From JAEXNA01 sp041676625 (GTDB lineage Bacteria > Vulcanimicrobiota > Xenobia > Xenobiales > JADMJV01), in NCBI GenBank assembly GCA_041676625.1, contig JBAYRN010000014.1:1-64000 (forward strand): a stretch of DNA of 64,000 bases, in the 5' to 3' direction. The translations under genes were made by a program, and so were the position numbers. How positions within the stretch are numbered: the first letter of the stretch is position 1; each line of letters starts with the position of its first letter. This document shows, in pieces, positions 50,453-57,979 of this stretch. The notes beneath the pieces are model-generated. The model was not told the origin of the DNA and ran no database searches. It worked only from the letters and a program-made list of their open reading frames with translations.

Positions 50453-53173
50453 TCACAGATTGTATTTTTTTAGGAACTTCTTGAAAACTTCGGTGGGCAG
50501 GATCACCAGCGGCGGTACCGCCAGCGTAAGGATCAGCAGGTGTTGCATACTGATCGCCTCCAGTCCAAACATGTCGGCAGCCGGGGGAAAGAACAAGACG
50601 CCCAGCGTCAACAGCCAGGAGAAAACGCAAGCCACCGGCACGATCTTGTTGGTCCAGGTCCCTTTATGAAAAACGCTGCCTTCTAAGTCGAGAAAGTTCA
50701 CGGCGTTGAACAGCCGCGCCGTGACCAGAGTATAGAAAGCCGCTGACTGTGCGTATCGATGGCTATCGGTGTACAGAGTCCAGAACCCGCCAGCATACAA
50801 CACGTCTAGCACAAACAGGAAAATGGCGGCCAAAATCGTGCCCGACCAGGCCACCAGCAACCAACCCCGGCGCTCCAGAATGGGCGCCTTGGGGTCGCGC
50901 GGCGGGCGGTCCATGACCTCACCGGCTCCTTTACCCATAGCAAAGGCCACCGCTGGGGCTCCGTCGGTCACCAGGTTCATCCACAAGATTTGAGCTGCCG
51001 TCAGGGGCAGCAAAATATCACCGTCAAATCGAAGATCAAAGACCCCCGCCATGATGGTCCCCCAAAACATGGCGGTGACCACCCCGAAGTTACCGGAAAA
51101 AAGAAAGGCGATGAACCGCTGAACGTTGTTAAAAACCGAGCGTCCCTCTTCGATGGCCTTCACGATGGTGGCGAAGTTGTCGTCCATCAACACTAGATCG
51201 CTCGCTTCCACGGCCACCGCGGTCCCGGCCTTGCCCATGGAGACTCCCACGTGCACTTTTTTCAGGGCAGGTGCGTCGTTGACCCCATCACCGGTCATGG
51301 CCGCCACTTCTCCCTGTCGGATCAGGCTGTCCACCACCTTCAACTTCTGTTCCGGAGAGACCCGGGCCAGGACGTGATGCTGTTTCATGGCCTGGTCGAA
51401 TTCGGTGTCGGAGAACTCCGTCATCTGCCGCCCCGTCAGGGGTTCCTCACCCGCCTCGGCCAGCCCCACCTTGCGAGCGATCGCAGCCGCCGTGGTGGGG
51501 TGGTCGCCGGTGCACATGACCACCCGGATACCAGCCGCGTGGCAGCGTTCCAGAGCGGTTTTCACTTCTTCCCGAGGAGGGTCTTCGAAAGCGGCCAGAC
51601 CCAGCATGGTCAGCCCCTCCTCCTGCTCATCGGCTTCCTGGTCGGGGTCCGCATCGGGGCGACTGGCAAAGGCCAGGGTCCGCAGGGCATCTTCAGCAAA
51701 CTCATCCTCAGCCTGCTGCAGCCCTTGCTTATCCTCCACATTGCTGCTGCGCTCGATCACCACCTCCGGGGCGCCCTTCACGTAGAGAGTGGCCCCATTG
51801 CTTTCTTTACGCAAGATCGAGATACGGGCCCGGTCAGAAGAAAAGGGAGCGTCCGAAACGACCTCCTCCTTCTCCCGCAACGCTTTCCAATCCTCACCCA
51901 CCTTTTCAGCCAGCACCAGGAGCGCCGCATCCATAGGATCCCCTACGGCCTGGGTGTGCCCCTTCTGGTCTTCCTCCAGAGAGCCGGAATTGGCCATGAC
52001 CCCGCAGTGAATCAATGCTCTGGCTTCCTCTGAAAGGTCTTCCACTTCCCCCTCACTGGAATAGCCGTCTCCGGTCACGTTGAGGACTTTCCCCCCCGCG
52101 TAGAGTTTGCGTACGGTCATCTGGTTGTGAGTGAGGGTACCGGTTTTGTCCGTCACGATGGTGGTCACGGAACCCAGGGTCTCCACCGCCGCCATTCGCC
52201 GAGCCACCGCGTTCTGTCCGGCCAGCCTGCGGGCGCCGGCCGACAGGCTCACGGTGAGGACCGCGGGCAGGCCTTCGGGTACCGCCGCCACGGCTAGAGC
52301 AACGCTGAACATGGCCACCCGAGAGAGGGTGCTGAGGTCGGTATTTCCTTCCACGATCAGCACGGTCAATCCGATGATGATGCTCAAGGCCAGCACGCCC
52401 CAACCGATCTGCTTGCCCAAATGATTCAGCCGGCGCTCCATGGGGGTCGATTCAGAAACCGTACCTCCCAGACTGGTGGCTATATTTCCGATCTGGGTCT
52501 TGGAACCGATCTGCACCACCAGAGCGCGCCCTTCCCCGGCGGTAATGGTGGTACCCGCAAACAACTCGCAGAGTCGGGCGTCGAGAGTCGCGTCCTTTTC
52601 CACCGGTCCGGTCTTCTTCGACACCGGCACCGATTCACCGGTCAGCATGCTCTCGTTGGCCTGGAGGTGACTGGCCTTGATCAGGATCAGATCGGCAGGC
52701 ACCCGATCCCCCTCCCCCACCATAACGATGTCCCCCAGGGTTAGTTCGGACTGCTCGACCGTCCTCTCCTGACCGTCTCGCACCACCCGGGCCTTGGCGG
52801 CCGTCGACTTCTGCAACTCTTCGATGGTCCGCTCGGCCTGGTACTCCTGAGAGAACCCCAGCACCGCGTTGGCAATAACGATGGCCAGGATCACCAGGCC
52901 GTCGGAAGGTATGCCCTCCGCCCCCTCCAGCCACCAACTGGCAAAAGCGATACCGGTCGCCACCAACAATATGAAGACCATCAGGTCTTTGAATTGATTG
53001 AGCAAAATGGCCCAGGGTGAGATCGGTTCGCTCTCCTGAAACTGATTCGGTCCGAAGTGCTCGTGACGCTTCCTGGCTTCAGCCTCGGACAAGCCGTGCG
53101 CGGCGTCCGTTTCCAACTGTTTAATCAGGTCGTCAGCTTCACTGGTGTGGGGGTGTTCCGGAGAGTTTATCAT
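50453..53173 (-). CDS. P-type calcium-transporting ATPase (type II)
   Basis: A protein of about 906 residues with full P2 ATPase architecture: N-terminal cation ATPase domain (HGLSEAEARKRHEHFGPNQF), actuator motif MLTGESVP, phosphorylation motif VTDKTGTLTHNQ, hinge MTGDGVNDAPALK, and about ten membrane helices. TM4 has AAVPEGLPA and TM6 has WMNLVTDGAPA, as in calcium pumps. In TM5 the SERCA site-I glutamate is replaced by valine (SGNFGVV), so a single Ca2+ site (site II) is expected. The ATG at 53173 fits the family start; the frame is open to a TTG at 53290. It probably exports Ca2+ from the cytoplasm. Confidence 0.88.
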   Translation of the reverse strand: MINSPEHPHTSEADDLIKQLETDAAHGLSEAEARKRHEHFGPNQFQESEPISPWAILLNQFKDLMVFILLVATGIAFASWWLEGAEGIPSDGLVILAIVIANAVLGFSQEYQAERTIEELQKSTAAKARVVRDGQERTVEQSELTLGDIVMVGEGDRVPADLILIKASHLQANESMLTGESVPVSKKTGPVEKDATLDARLCELFAGTTITAGEGRALVVQIGSKTQIGNIATSLGGTVSESTPMERRLNHLGKQIGWGVLALSIIIGLTVLIVEGNTDLSTLSRVAMFSVALAVAAVPEGLPAVLTVSLSAGARRLAGQNAVARRMAAVETLGSVTTIVTDKTGTLTHNQMTVRKLYAGGKVLNVTGDGYSSEGEVEDLSEEARALIHCGVMANSGSLEEDQKGHTQAVGDPMDAALLVLAEKVGEDWKALREKEEVVSDAPFSSDRARISILRKESNGATLYVKGAPEVVIERSSNVEDKQGLQQAEDEFAEDALRTLAFASRPDADPDQEADEQEEGLTMLGLAAFEDPPREEVKTALERCHAAGIRVVMCTGDHPTTAAAIARKVGLAEAGEEPLTGRQMTEFSDTEFDQAMKQHHVLARVSPEQKLKVVDSLIRQGEVAAMTGDGVNDAPALKKVHVGVSMGKAGTAVAVEASDLVLMDDNFATIVKAIEEGRSVFNNVQRFIAFLFSGNFGVVTAMFWGTIMAGVFDLRFDGDILLPLTAAQILWMNLVTDGAPAVAFAMGKGAGEVMDRPPRDPKAPILERRGWLLVAWSGTILAAIFLFVLDVLYAGGFWTLYTDSHRYAQSAAFYTLVTARLFNAVNFLDLEGSVFHKGTWTNKIVPVACVFSWLLTLGVLFFPPAADMFGLEAISMQHLLILTLAVPPLVILPTEVFKKFLKKYNL

Positions 53174-53318
53174 CTGCCCAACGGCTTCGACGATCCCCAC
53201 CTTTCGGGCCTGCAGCAAGAAGGTTCTTAGTGGGGTATCCCCGAGAGGGGGTTCTTGGTCTTTTAACAAACTTTGTACAATTTGCAACAAGTATTAACTC
53301 CATGTTAACAAACGGACG

Positions 53319-53353
53319 TTACCGGGGCCTCTTTCTCCTCTACACTCAATATT
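53319..53353 (+). promoter_or_regulatory. candidate leaderless promoter
   Basis: TACACT (53341-53346) ends exactly seven bases before the ATG at 53354, which would place the transcription start at the start codon. A weak -35, GTTACC or TTACCG, begins at 53318-53319. There is no Shine-Dalgarno upstream of this gene, in keeping with a leaderless message. Confidence 0.4.
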
Positions 53354-54514
53354 ATGAACGTCTTAGATAACAACGCCAGGGATTTTTCACCTTCGAGATA
53401 CGCTTTTACACCCGCTCTCGAGCAGAAGCTCAACACGAACGGATTACCCCAAATCCCTGTCGTTCAATGGGGATTATCCCCGGAAGCCCGGGAAAAAGCG
53501 GGTGATTCCAGCGGTCTTTCTTCTCTGCTCCTTGGACTTTCCGAGAACTACTCTGAGGAAGGTCAGGTCCCCGTCGAAGAAAAGGCCGAGAAAGCCCAGG
53601 CTGCGGTGAAAAACGTGGCAACCCCTGCCGGCCACGCCTCCACCCTCTCCAAGACCCTCACCCAGGGAAAGGGCGCCGAAAAAGCACTCGCCACCGCCAC
53701 CAAACTCGGGTCCACCCAAGAAGGGGCAGAAGCGGCCCTCAAGTCGGCCGACAAGCTATCCGACGGCTTAGGCCAAGTGGGTGAAGCCGGTGGCCTCGCG
53801 GCCTCACCCCTCTCGGTCGCCACCTCGAGCCACGCGCTACTGAATCCAGAATCCTCCACCGAAGACAAGGTCAAAGCCGGGTCTACCCTGGCCTCGGACG
53901 CGACTTCGGCCGCCAAACTTCTGGGCGGAGCAAGTGTCGATGACGGGCTCTCTTCCTTGAGTAAAGTAGCCTCGGTCCAAAAGGGACTGGCCGCCAAAGC
54001 ACCCGGGGCGGTCAGCGCGCTGGGTAAAGTGGGCAAAGCAGCCCCTGTGGTCGGGGGTATAGCCTCGGGAGTCAGCGGAGCGCTAGACATCAAGGACGCC
54101 CTTCAGGGCAAGGACGTGGATAAGGCGAAATTGGTATCCGGCGGCTTGGGCGTGGCTGCAGGAGTGGCCATGTTTGTGCCCGGCGGTCAACCGGTAGCGG
54201 CCGCCCTGGGAGTCACCTCACTGGTCATCGACAACCGAGAAGCCATCGGCAAAGGCGCCAAAGCGGTCGGTCGCGGAATAGCCAAAGGAGCCGAAGTCGT
54301 GGGCAAAGGCGCTGCCGAAGGGGCCAAGGCTGTTGGTAAAGGGGCAGTAGAGGGGGCCAAAGCCGTGGGTAAAGGCGCCGAAGCCGTGGGCAAAGGAGCT
54401 GCCAAAGGAGCCGAAGCCGTGGGTAAAGGTGCCGCCGAGGGGGCCAAAGCCGTGGGTAAAGGAGCCACCGAGGTCGCTGGAGGCGCTAAAAAACTGGTGG
54501 GTAAGATTTTCTAG
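53354..54514 (+). CDS. alanine/glycine-rich protein with C-terminal 11-residue repeats
   Basis: A 386-residue protein without a signal peptide. The N-terminal 60 residues are polar. Residues 70-240 are helical and Ala/Ser/Lys-rich, and residues 240-295 hold a glycine-rich hydrophobic stretch (LVSGGLGVAAGVAMFVPGG) that could enter membranes. The C-terminus (about 298-375) is built of near-perfect 11-residue units of the form GAxAVGKGAxE. The pattern is like group 3 LEA repeats or a glycine-zipper helix. No enzyme domain is seen. It may be a stress-protective, membrane-active or secreted effector-type protein. Its last four bases overlap the DUF2237 gene, tail to tail. Confidence 0.65.
   Translation: MNVLDNNARDFSPSRYAFTPALEQKLNTNGLPQIPVVQWGLSPEAREKAGDSSGLSSLLLGLSENYSEEGQVPVEEKAEKAQAAVKNVATPAGHASTLSKTLTQGKGAEKALATATKLGSTQEGAEAALKSADKLSDGLGQVGEAGGLAASPLSVATSSHALLNPESSTEDKVKAGSTLASDATSAAKLLGGASVDDGLSSLSKVASVQKGLAAKAPGAVSALGKVGKAAPVVGGIASGVSGALDIKDALQGKDVDKAKLVSGGLGVAAGVAMFVPGGQPVAAALGVTSLVIDNREAIGKGAKAVGRGIAKGAEVVGKGAAEGAKAVGKGAVEGAKAVGKGAEAVGKGAAKGAEAVGKGAAEGAKAVGKGATEVAGGAKKLVGKIF
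54248..54470 (+). repeat. tandem 33-bp coding repeats
   Basis: About six to seven imperfect tandem units encode 11-residue repeats GKGA(A/V/K)(E/K)GA(K/E)AV; one unit is shortened by four codons. Codons such as GCC AAA GGA GCC and GGT AAA GGC recur but vary in third positions, so the array is old or selected at the protein level. Copy number is likely to vary between strains. Confidence 0.75.
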
Positions 54515-54870
54515 AGATCGACAGCGTGGTCGCGTAAGGCCTGACCATCACAATGCTCAACGGCAGAAATGTGGGTGGCCGCGGCCACGATCTTGGGTGC
54601 CATTCCCGCCTCCCAAGCTTCCTGCCAACGGGGTGCACACAAGCACCAGCGGTCGCCCGCCTTCAAGCCTGGAAAGTGATACTCTGGCATCGGAGTGGAC
54701 AGATCGTTGCCCTGGGCCTTCGAAAAAGCCAGAAACTCGTCGGTCATCACCGTGCAAACCACGTGCACGCCATAGTCACCGTTGCCGGTCCGGCAGCAGC
54801 CATCGCGGTAGAAGCCGGTCATGGGGTCCAGGGAGCACGGCTCCAGATCTCCACCAAGGATATTCTTCAT
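54511..54870 (-). CDS. DUF2237 family protein
   Basis: A 119-residue cytoplasmic protein with the DUF2237 signature: NILGGDLEPCSLDPMTGFYR, then DGCCRTGNGDYGVHVVC and FPGLKAGDRWCLCAPRWQEA. Several conserved cysteines are present. The family is common in bacteria and eukaryotes, but its activity is unknown. The full-length domain is present and the ATG at 54870 is in the family position. It follows the gene at 54874-55455 on the same strand with a 3-base gap, so the two are probably cotranscribed. Confidence 0.88.
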   Translation of the reverse strand: MKNILGGDLEPCSLDPMTGFYRDGCCRTGNGDYGVHVVCTVMTDEFLAFSKAQGNDLSTPMPEYHFPGLKAGDRWCLCAPRWQEAWEAGMAPKIVAAATHISAVEHCDGQALRDHAVDL

Positions 54871-54873
54871 CCC

Positions 54874-55455
54874 TCACACTGCGAAATCTGCGGGTTCTCC
54901 TCCTGCTTCAAGCCGCGGGATCCAATCGAGGAGGACACTCCCGTCCCTTACCAGTTCATCGATGGCAGCCCGGCGGTTGATCGTCAGCCTTCCGATATTG
55001 GCACTCGGGTCGCGGGTGATCATCTCCATGATGCCCAGACCGGGTTCGTGCAAAAATTTGGACTTATCCAGCAGGTAGATATAACCCCGGCAAGTTTCCG
55101 GTCGCGCCGGGTCGCCGTAAAGCTTTGTCATTGCTTCCTTCAGACTGGCACCACCACTGATTCCGAAGACGATCGGACGGTCGGCATCGGTCAAGCTTCG
55201 GAGATCGATTCCGGTAAAGAATCCTGTCCCGCGGTTTGCCGTGTAGTGCAGCGCAACCCGAGAGTCTATGGCCGCAAAGATCGCCGTACCTTGCCAATCG
55301 ATCCGGCCGTCACCAAATCGCTTGCTGGGGCTAGCCTTTACCGCGTCGAACCTCTTTGCCGTTCCGTGAAACATCAGCCCGCTCCCGGACAGGCTGCCCA
55401 ACTCCGTACCCGCCTCCTCCATGAGATTATTTGTCAAAGTGTTGAAATATCGCAA
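54874..55455 (-). CDS. putative ART-fold (ADP-ribosyltransferase-like) protein
   Basis: A 193-residue protein of unknown family. Residues 26-75 read SGLMFHGTAKRFDAVKASPS, then a basic stretch and GTAIFAAIDSRVALHYTA, a layout seen in ADP-ribosyltransferase-fold proteins (a His-Gly-Thr strand, a short loop, then a 'FAA...A..Y' helix). The expected third acidic residue may be one of the glutamates near EMITRD or IDELVRD, but this is not certain. No signal peptide. The start is a TTG at 55455, with an alternative ATG at 55422; neither has a good ribosome site. It pairs with the DUF2237 gene. The fold assignment is a guess from pattern only. Confidence 0.4.
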   Translation of the reverse strand: MRYFNTLTNNLMEEAGTELGSLSGSGLMFHGTAKRFDAVKASPSKRFGDGRIDWQGTAIFAAIDSRVALHYTANRGTGFFTGIDLRSLTDADRPIVFGISGGASLKEAMTKLYGDPARPETCRGYIYLLDKSKFLHEPGLGIMEMITRDPSANIGRLTINRRAAIDELVRDGSVLLDWIPRLEAGGEPADFAV

Positions 55456-55625
55456 TGTATACCACTCTACGCCGTAAGAGACGAGGAAGTAAAGATACCC
55501 ATCTGGTTGCCTTCACTATGGTGGAAGTGGCTCCGGACCCGGTCTTTACCGACTTTACCGACTTGCATTACTCGCTGTCGCAGTGAACTCGCACTAAGAT
55601 CGAACAGCTAGTCAGGAGGAGAAAA

Positions 55626-55658
55626 ATGTCTTGCCTTTGGCCCAGGCGAAGGCCTTGA
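55626..55658 (+). other. ten-codon ORF with a strong ribosome site
   Basis: AGGAGGAG (55614-55621) lies four bases before an ATG opening a ten-codon frame (MSCLWPRRRP) that ends 25 bases before the GFA-family start. The GFA gene has no ribosome site of its own, so this may act as a leader peptide that delivers ribosomes to it, or may be a relic. Evidence is spacing only. Confidence 0.25.
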
Positions 55659-55683
55659 GCGATACGTTCTGAACTGAGACTCC

Positions 55684-56085
55684 ATGGCGCGCCAGACCTT
55701 TGTAGGCTCCTGTCATTGCGGAGCGGTGAGATATCGGGTGCAGGCCGACCTCTCCAAGGGGGTGCGGTGCAACTGCAGCCTGTGTACCAAGCAACGCAAC
55801 TGGGCCGTGATGGTGATGCCCGCCGAGTTCGACCTGTTGCAGGGAGAGGAGATGCTGGGCGTCTACACCCGCACCGAGGGCAGCGTGCATCAGCATACCT
55901 TTTGCCGGCATTGCGGAGTGCGCACATTTACCCGTAGCTTCACTCCCGAACTGGGCGATTTTCGCATGGTGAGCATCCCCACATTGGACGCGACCGATGA
56001 AGAGTTGGCCCACGCCACGGTCACCTACATGAACGGCCGAAACAACGATTGGTCCCACCCACCCGCTATCACCGGCCACCTGTGA
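55684..56085 (+). CDS. GFA/CENP-V family zinc protein
   Basis: A 133-residue protein with the complete zinc ligand set of the glutathione-dependent formaldehyde-activating (GFA/CENP-V/S-(hydroxymethyl)glutathione synthase-like) family: CHCGAVRY, CNCSLCTKQRNW and FCRHCGVRTF. Most family members have unknown substrates. Complete. The F420-type reductase gene follows 37 bases later on the same strand, so the two may form an operon for small-molecule detoxification. The start ATG lacks a Shine-Dalgarno; see the short ORF upstream. Confidence 0.85.
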   Translation: MARQTFVGSCHCGAVRYRVQADLSKGVRCNCSLCTKQRNWAVMVMPAEFDLLQGEEMLGVYTRTEGSVHQHTFCRHCGVRTFTRSFTPELGDFRMVSIPTLDATDEELAHATVTYMNGRNNDWSHPPAITGHL

Positions 56086-56122
56086 CGGAGGTCCCGACCT
56101 GAAGGAGAGCCAAAGCAAGAAG

Positions 56123-56587
56123 ATGGAACTCGAAATCGGCACCCGCGGCAAGCGGCACAACCATCGATTAGTCCGGCTGGTCACGGCGATGCATACCTAT
56201 CTCTACCGCCTCACCGGAGGTGTCGTAGGAGGCCTGATCTGCGGTGCCCCGCAGCTTTTATTGACCACCATCGGTCGCAAGTCTGGTCGGCGTTTTACCT
56301 CGCCCTTGCTCTCACTTCCGGATGGTCCGAACCTGGTGGTGGTGGCCTCCTACGGAGGTCAGGCAAAGCCTCCCCACTGGGCCCGAAATCTCATGGCCAA
56401 TCCCCAAGGTTGGGTGCAGATCGGGCAGCACCAGTGGGAGATCCGCGCCGAGTTGGGCACACCGGAATTGCGGGAACGCCTGTGGCCGGTTTTTTGCCGG
56501 TATTACCCGGGCTACGAGGGCTACCAGAAAAAGACCGATCGAACAATACCTTTGCTGGTGCTGAAGCCGCTTTGGTCCATGGAGTGA
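56123..56587 (+). CDS. deazaflavin (F420)-dependent nitroreductase-family protein
   Basis: A 154-residue split-barrel protein of the Ddn/DUF385 family. LLLTTIGRKSGRRFTSPLLS is the family signature, VVVASYGGQAKPPHWARNLM the cofactor-phosphate region, and ANPQGWVQIG with the closing TDRTIPLLVLKP completes the domain. Family members reduce quinones or nitro compounds with F420H2, although some use other flavins. No F420 biosynthesis gene lies in the window. A purine-rich AAGCAAGAAG precedes the ATG. The gene is intact; a broken PIN gene follows 14 bases later. Confidence 0.83.
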   Translation: MELEIGTRGKRHNHRLVRLVTAMHTYLYRLTGGVVGGLICGAPQLLLTTIGRKSGRRFTSPLLSLPDGPNLVVVASYGGQAKPPHWARNLMANPQGWVQIGQHQWEIRAELGTPELRERLWPVFCRYYPGYEGYQKKTDRTIPLLVLKPLWSME

Positions 56588-56601
56588 CGAACAAGAAGCT
56601 G

Positions 56602-56753
56602 ATGATTCTCTGCGATAGCAATGTCTGGCTGGCGCTGACCTTTCGAAGCACAGCCACCATCGGCTCGCACGAGACTGGTTGGAGCGGCAGGAGGAACCGG
56701 ATGCGATCTGCTTTTGCCGAGCCACCCAGCAGTCCTATCTGAGGCTCCTCTAA
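56602..56753 (+). pseudogene. frameshifted, truncated PIN-domain (VapC-type) toxin gene
   Basis: From the ATG at 56602 the frame begins MILCDSNVWLALTF, the classic PIN-domain first strand with its metal aspartate. About 15 codons in, one base is missing. The next frame then reads HSHHRLARDWLERQEEPDAI, followed by CFCRATQQSYLRLL and a TAA at 56751. Together they cover only the first third of a VapC ribonuclease (about 130 residues). No antitoxin gene is seen beside it. It is a remnant of a toxin-antitoxin locus. Confidence 0.75.
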
Positions 56754-56778
56754 ACCCCAAGCTTCTAGCGTCTCCCTA

Positions 56779-56991
56779 ATGGTCTATGACATAGTTGGAG
56801 ACCAACAGGACAGTTGGTACTGCGGCTTTACAGAAAAGAACGGGCGCTGGAAGCTTGGAAGATGCCAGGGTACATCACCAACAGTGGTTAAGTTCTTTCA
56901 GGATAAGGGCGAATCTGTAGACTTGGGCTTTGGGGGGAGCCCACCACAGGAGTCGACGAATCGAAGAGTACGAATTGTAGGTAGACCTTGA
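56779..56991 (+). CDS. small hypothetical ORF in a decayed stretch
   Basis: A 70-codon frame with no ribosome site and no recognised family (DSWYCGFTEKNGRWKLGRCQ near the middle). It is the only longer frame between the PIN remnant and the CBS gene (56754-57089). The same stretch has a short leftward fragment ending at 56997 (reading SLSEQDLAALREHAKD) that looks like the C-terminus of a lost gene. The segment is most simply read as degenerating DNA. Confidence 0.25.
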   Translation: MVYDIVGDQQDSWYCGFTEKNGRWKLGRCQGTSPTVVKFFQDKGESVDLGFGGSPPQESTNRRVRIVGRP

Positions 56992-57052
56992 CGGTCTCAG
57001 TCCTTAGCGTGCTCTCGCAGAGCCGCCAGGTCTTGTTCTGACAGACTGGGAT

Positions 57053-57089
57053 TAGACAGCGCTTCTTTGTTTAACCTATAATCGAGCCT
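57053..57089 (+). promoter_or_regulatory. promoter for a leaderless CBS-protein message
   Basis: TAGACA (57053-57058), an 18-base spacer and a perfect TATAAT (57077-57082). The ATG begins eight bases after the TATAAT, which is where transcription should start, so the mRNA is expected to begin at or next to the start codon. There is no Shine-Dalgarno. Confidence 0.65.
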
Positions 57090-57794
57090 ATGGACCCGTC
57101 TCTCCCGCTAGGTCAAGCCCGTGACAGTGTGGTCTGGCCGGTTAAACCAGTCAGCGCACCGCTGGCGGCTCGCAAGCTGCAGGATATCGAGGCCGACGGA
57201 CCCGCCCGACGCTCTTTTCCAGCAGAGGGATCCGAAGTCGAAGAATCTCTCGAGAGGCAAGCCCTGCCCACCCACGACTTCGCGCTCAGCCCCCAAGCCG
57301 AGCGCAGCACCCTGGCCAGCTTGATGACCTCGGAGGTGATCTCCATCTCCCCTGAGGCAAGCCTGGCCGAGCTCGAGGCCTTACTGTACGAACACCAGAT
57401 CTCCGGTGTGCCGGTAGTCGACCCGGAGTCAGAAGAGTTGCTCGGGGTGGCCTCGCAGGCCGACGTCATACGGCACCTGTGTGGACCGGGTGGACAACCG
57501 AACCCCGACCAGCCCGCGACGGGCTACCATCACACCCTCTGGTTTGATCTCTTCGCCACACCCACACCAGACGATCGCAAATCCACACCGGTGCGCGAGA
57601 TCATGACGCCCTACGTCTACTTCGCAACCGAGACCGCCACCATCATGGAAGCGCTCGATCTCATGCTGGAGCACCACATCCACCGTGTCGTGGTCACCCG
57701 AGAGAGACGCCTGGTAGGCGTGGTCACCAGCATGGATCTCTTGCGCAGCTATCGACGCTCGATGACAGCCCAGCCCCACCTGTCAGACTGGTAG
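57090..57794 (+). CDS. tandem CBS-domain protein
   Basis: A 234-residue cytoplasmic protein. The first 70 residues are polar and likely disordered. Two CBS motifs form one Bateman module: LMTSEVISISPEASLAELEA with ISGVPVVDPESEELLGVASQ (about 78-130), and IMTPYVYFATETATIMEALD with HRVVVTRERRLVGVVTSMDL (about 170-225). Bateman modules bind adenine nucleotides and report energy state. There is no fused effector domain. The original layout seems to have been this gene followed seven bases later by the FliB/YkgJ-like gene, now interrupted by an inserted cassette. Confidence 0.85.
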   Translation: MDPSLPLGQARDSVVWPVKPVSAPLAARKLQDIEADGPARRSFPAEGSEVEESLERQALPTHDFALSPQAERSTLASLMTSEVISISPEASLAELEALLYEHQISGVPVVDPESEELLGVASQADVIRHLCGPGGQPNPDQPATGYHHTLWFDLFATPTPDDRKSTPVREIMTPYVYFATETATIMEALDLMLEHHIHRVVVTRERRLVGVVTSMDLLRSYRRSMTAQPHLSDW

Positions 57795-57935
57795 AACAAC
57801 CATGAGTCTTTCGAACTTCCCCCGTATGTCGATCCCGGAGGGCCAATTCTACGCCTGCACCGGCTGTGGAAAGTGCTGCACCTCTGGTTGGTTGGTGTAT
57901 CCCAGCGAGAAAAAAGCCGGCGATATTCGGGCCAC
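57794..57935. repeat. 142-bp direct repeat, copy A
   Basis: Matches 58756-58897 at 139 of 142 positions in the same orientation (mismatches in the codon region at about 57825-57830 and at 57923). It covers seven bases of leader plus the first 45 codons of the FliB/YkgJ-like gene. It starts exactly at the CBS gene stop codon. With copy B it bounds an 820-base segment. Confidence 0.9.
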
Positions 57936-57966
57936 TGTAAAGCCTCTTTGGTTCAGAGAATCCTGA
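57802..57966 (+). pseudogene. truncated duplicate of the FliB/YkgJ-like gene
   Basis: A 54-codon frame whose first 45 residues equal those of the protein encoded at 58764 except for one residue (Met for Leu at position 9). They include the CTGCGKCC cysteine cluster. After 57935 the sequence diverges into a nine-residue unrelated tail and TGA. The downstream three quarters of the protein are missing. A functional mini-protein with the cysteine cluster cannot be ruled out, but a duplication relic is simpler. Confidence 0.85.
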
Positions 57967-57979
57967 GCTCGCTCAACTG

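Noticed and set aside
54248..54470. CRISPR array
   Set aside because: The 33-bp tandem repeats have no spacers and are in-frame protein-coding repeats.
55455..55586. 43-codon frame with AFTMVEV, resembling a type IV prepilin cleavage site
   Set aside because: No hydrophobic helix follows the motif (it reads APDPVFTDF), no ribosome site is present, and it is isolated; probably chance.
54553..55611. 352-codon rightward frame across 54.5-55.6 kb
   Set aside because: It is the antisense of the DUF2237 and possible ART-fold genes; DUF2237 is unmistakable on the minus strand.
56997..57085. Leftward fragment reading SLSEQDLAALREHAKD before a stop
   Set aside because: Looks like the C-terminus of a lost gene, but it has no start codon and is only about 30 codons; kept as a note in the decayed region.
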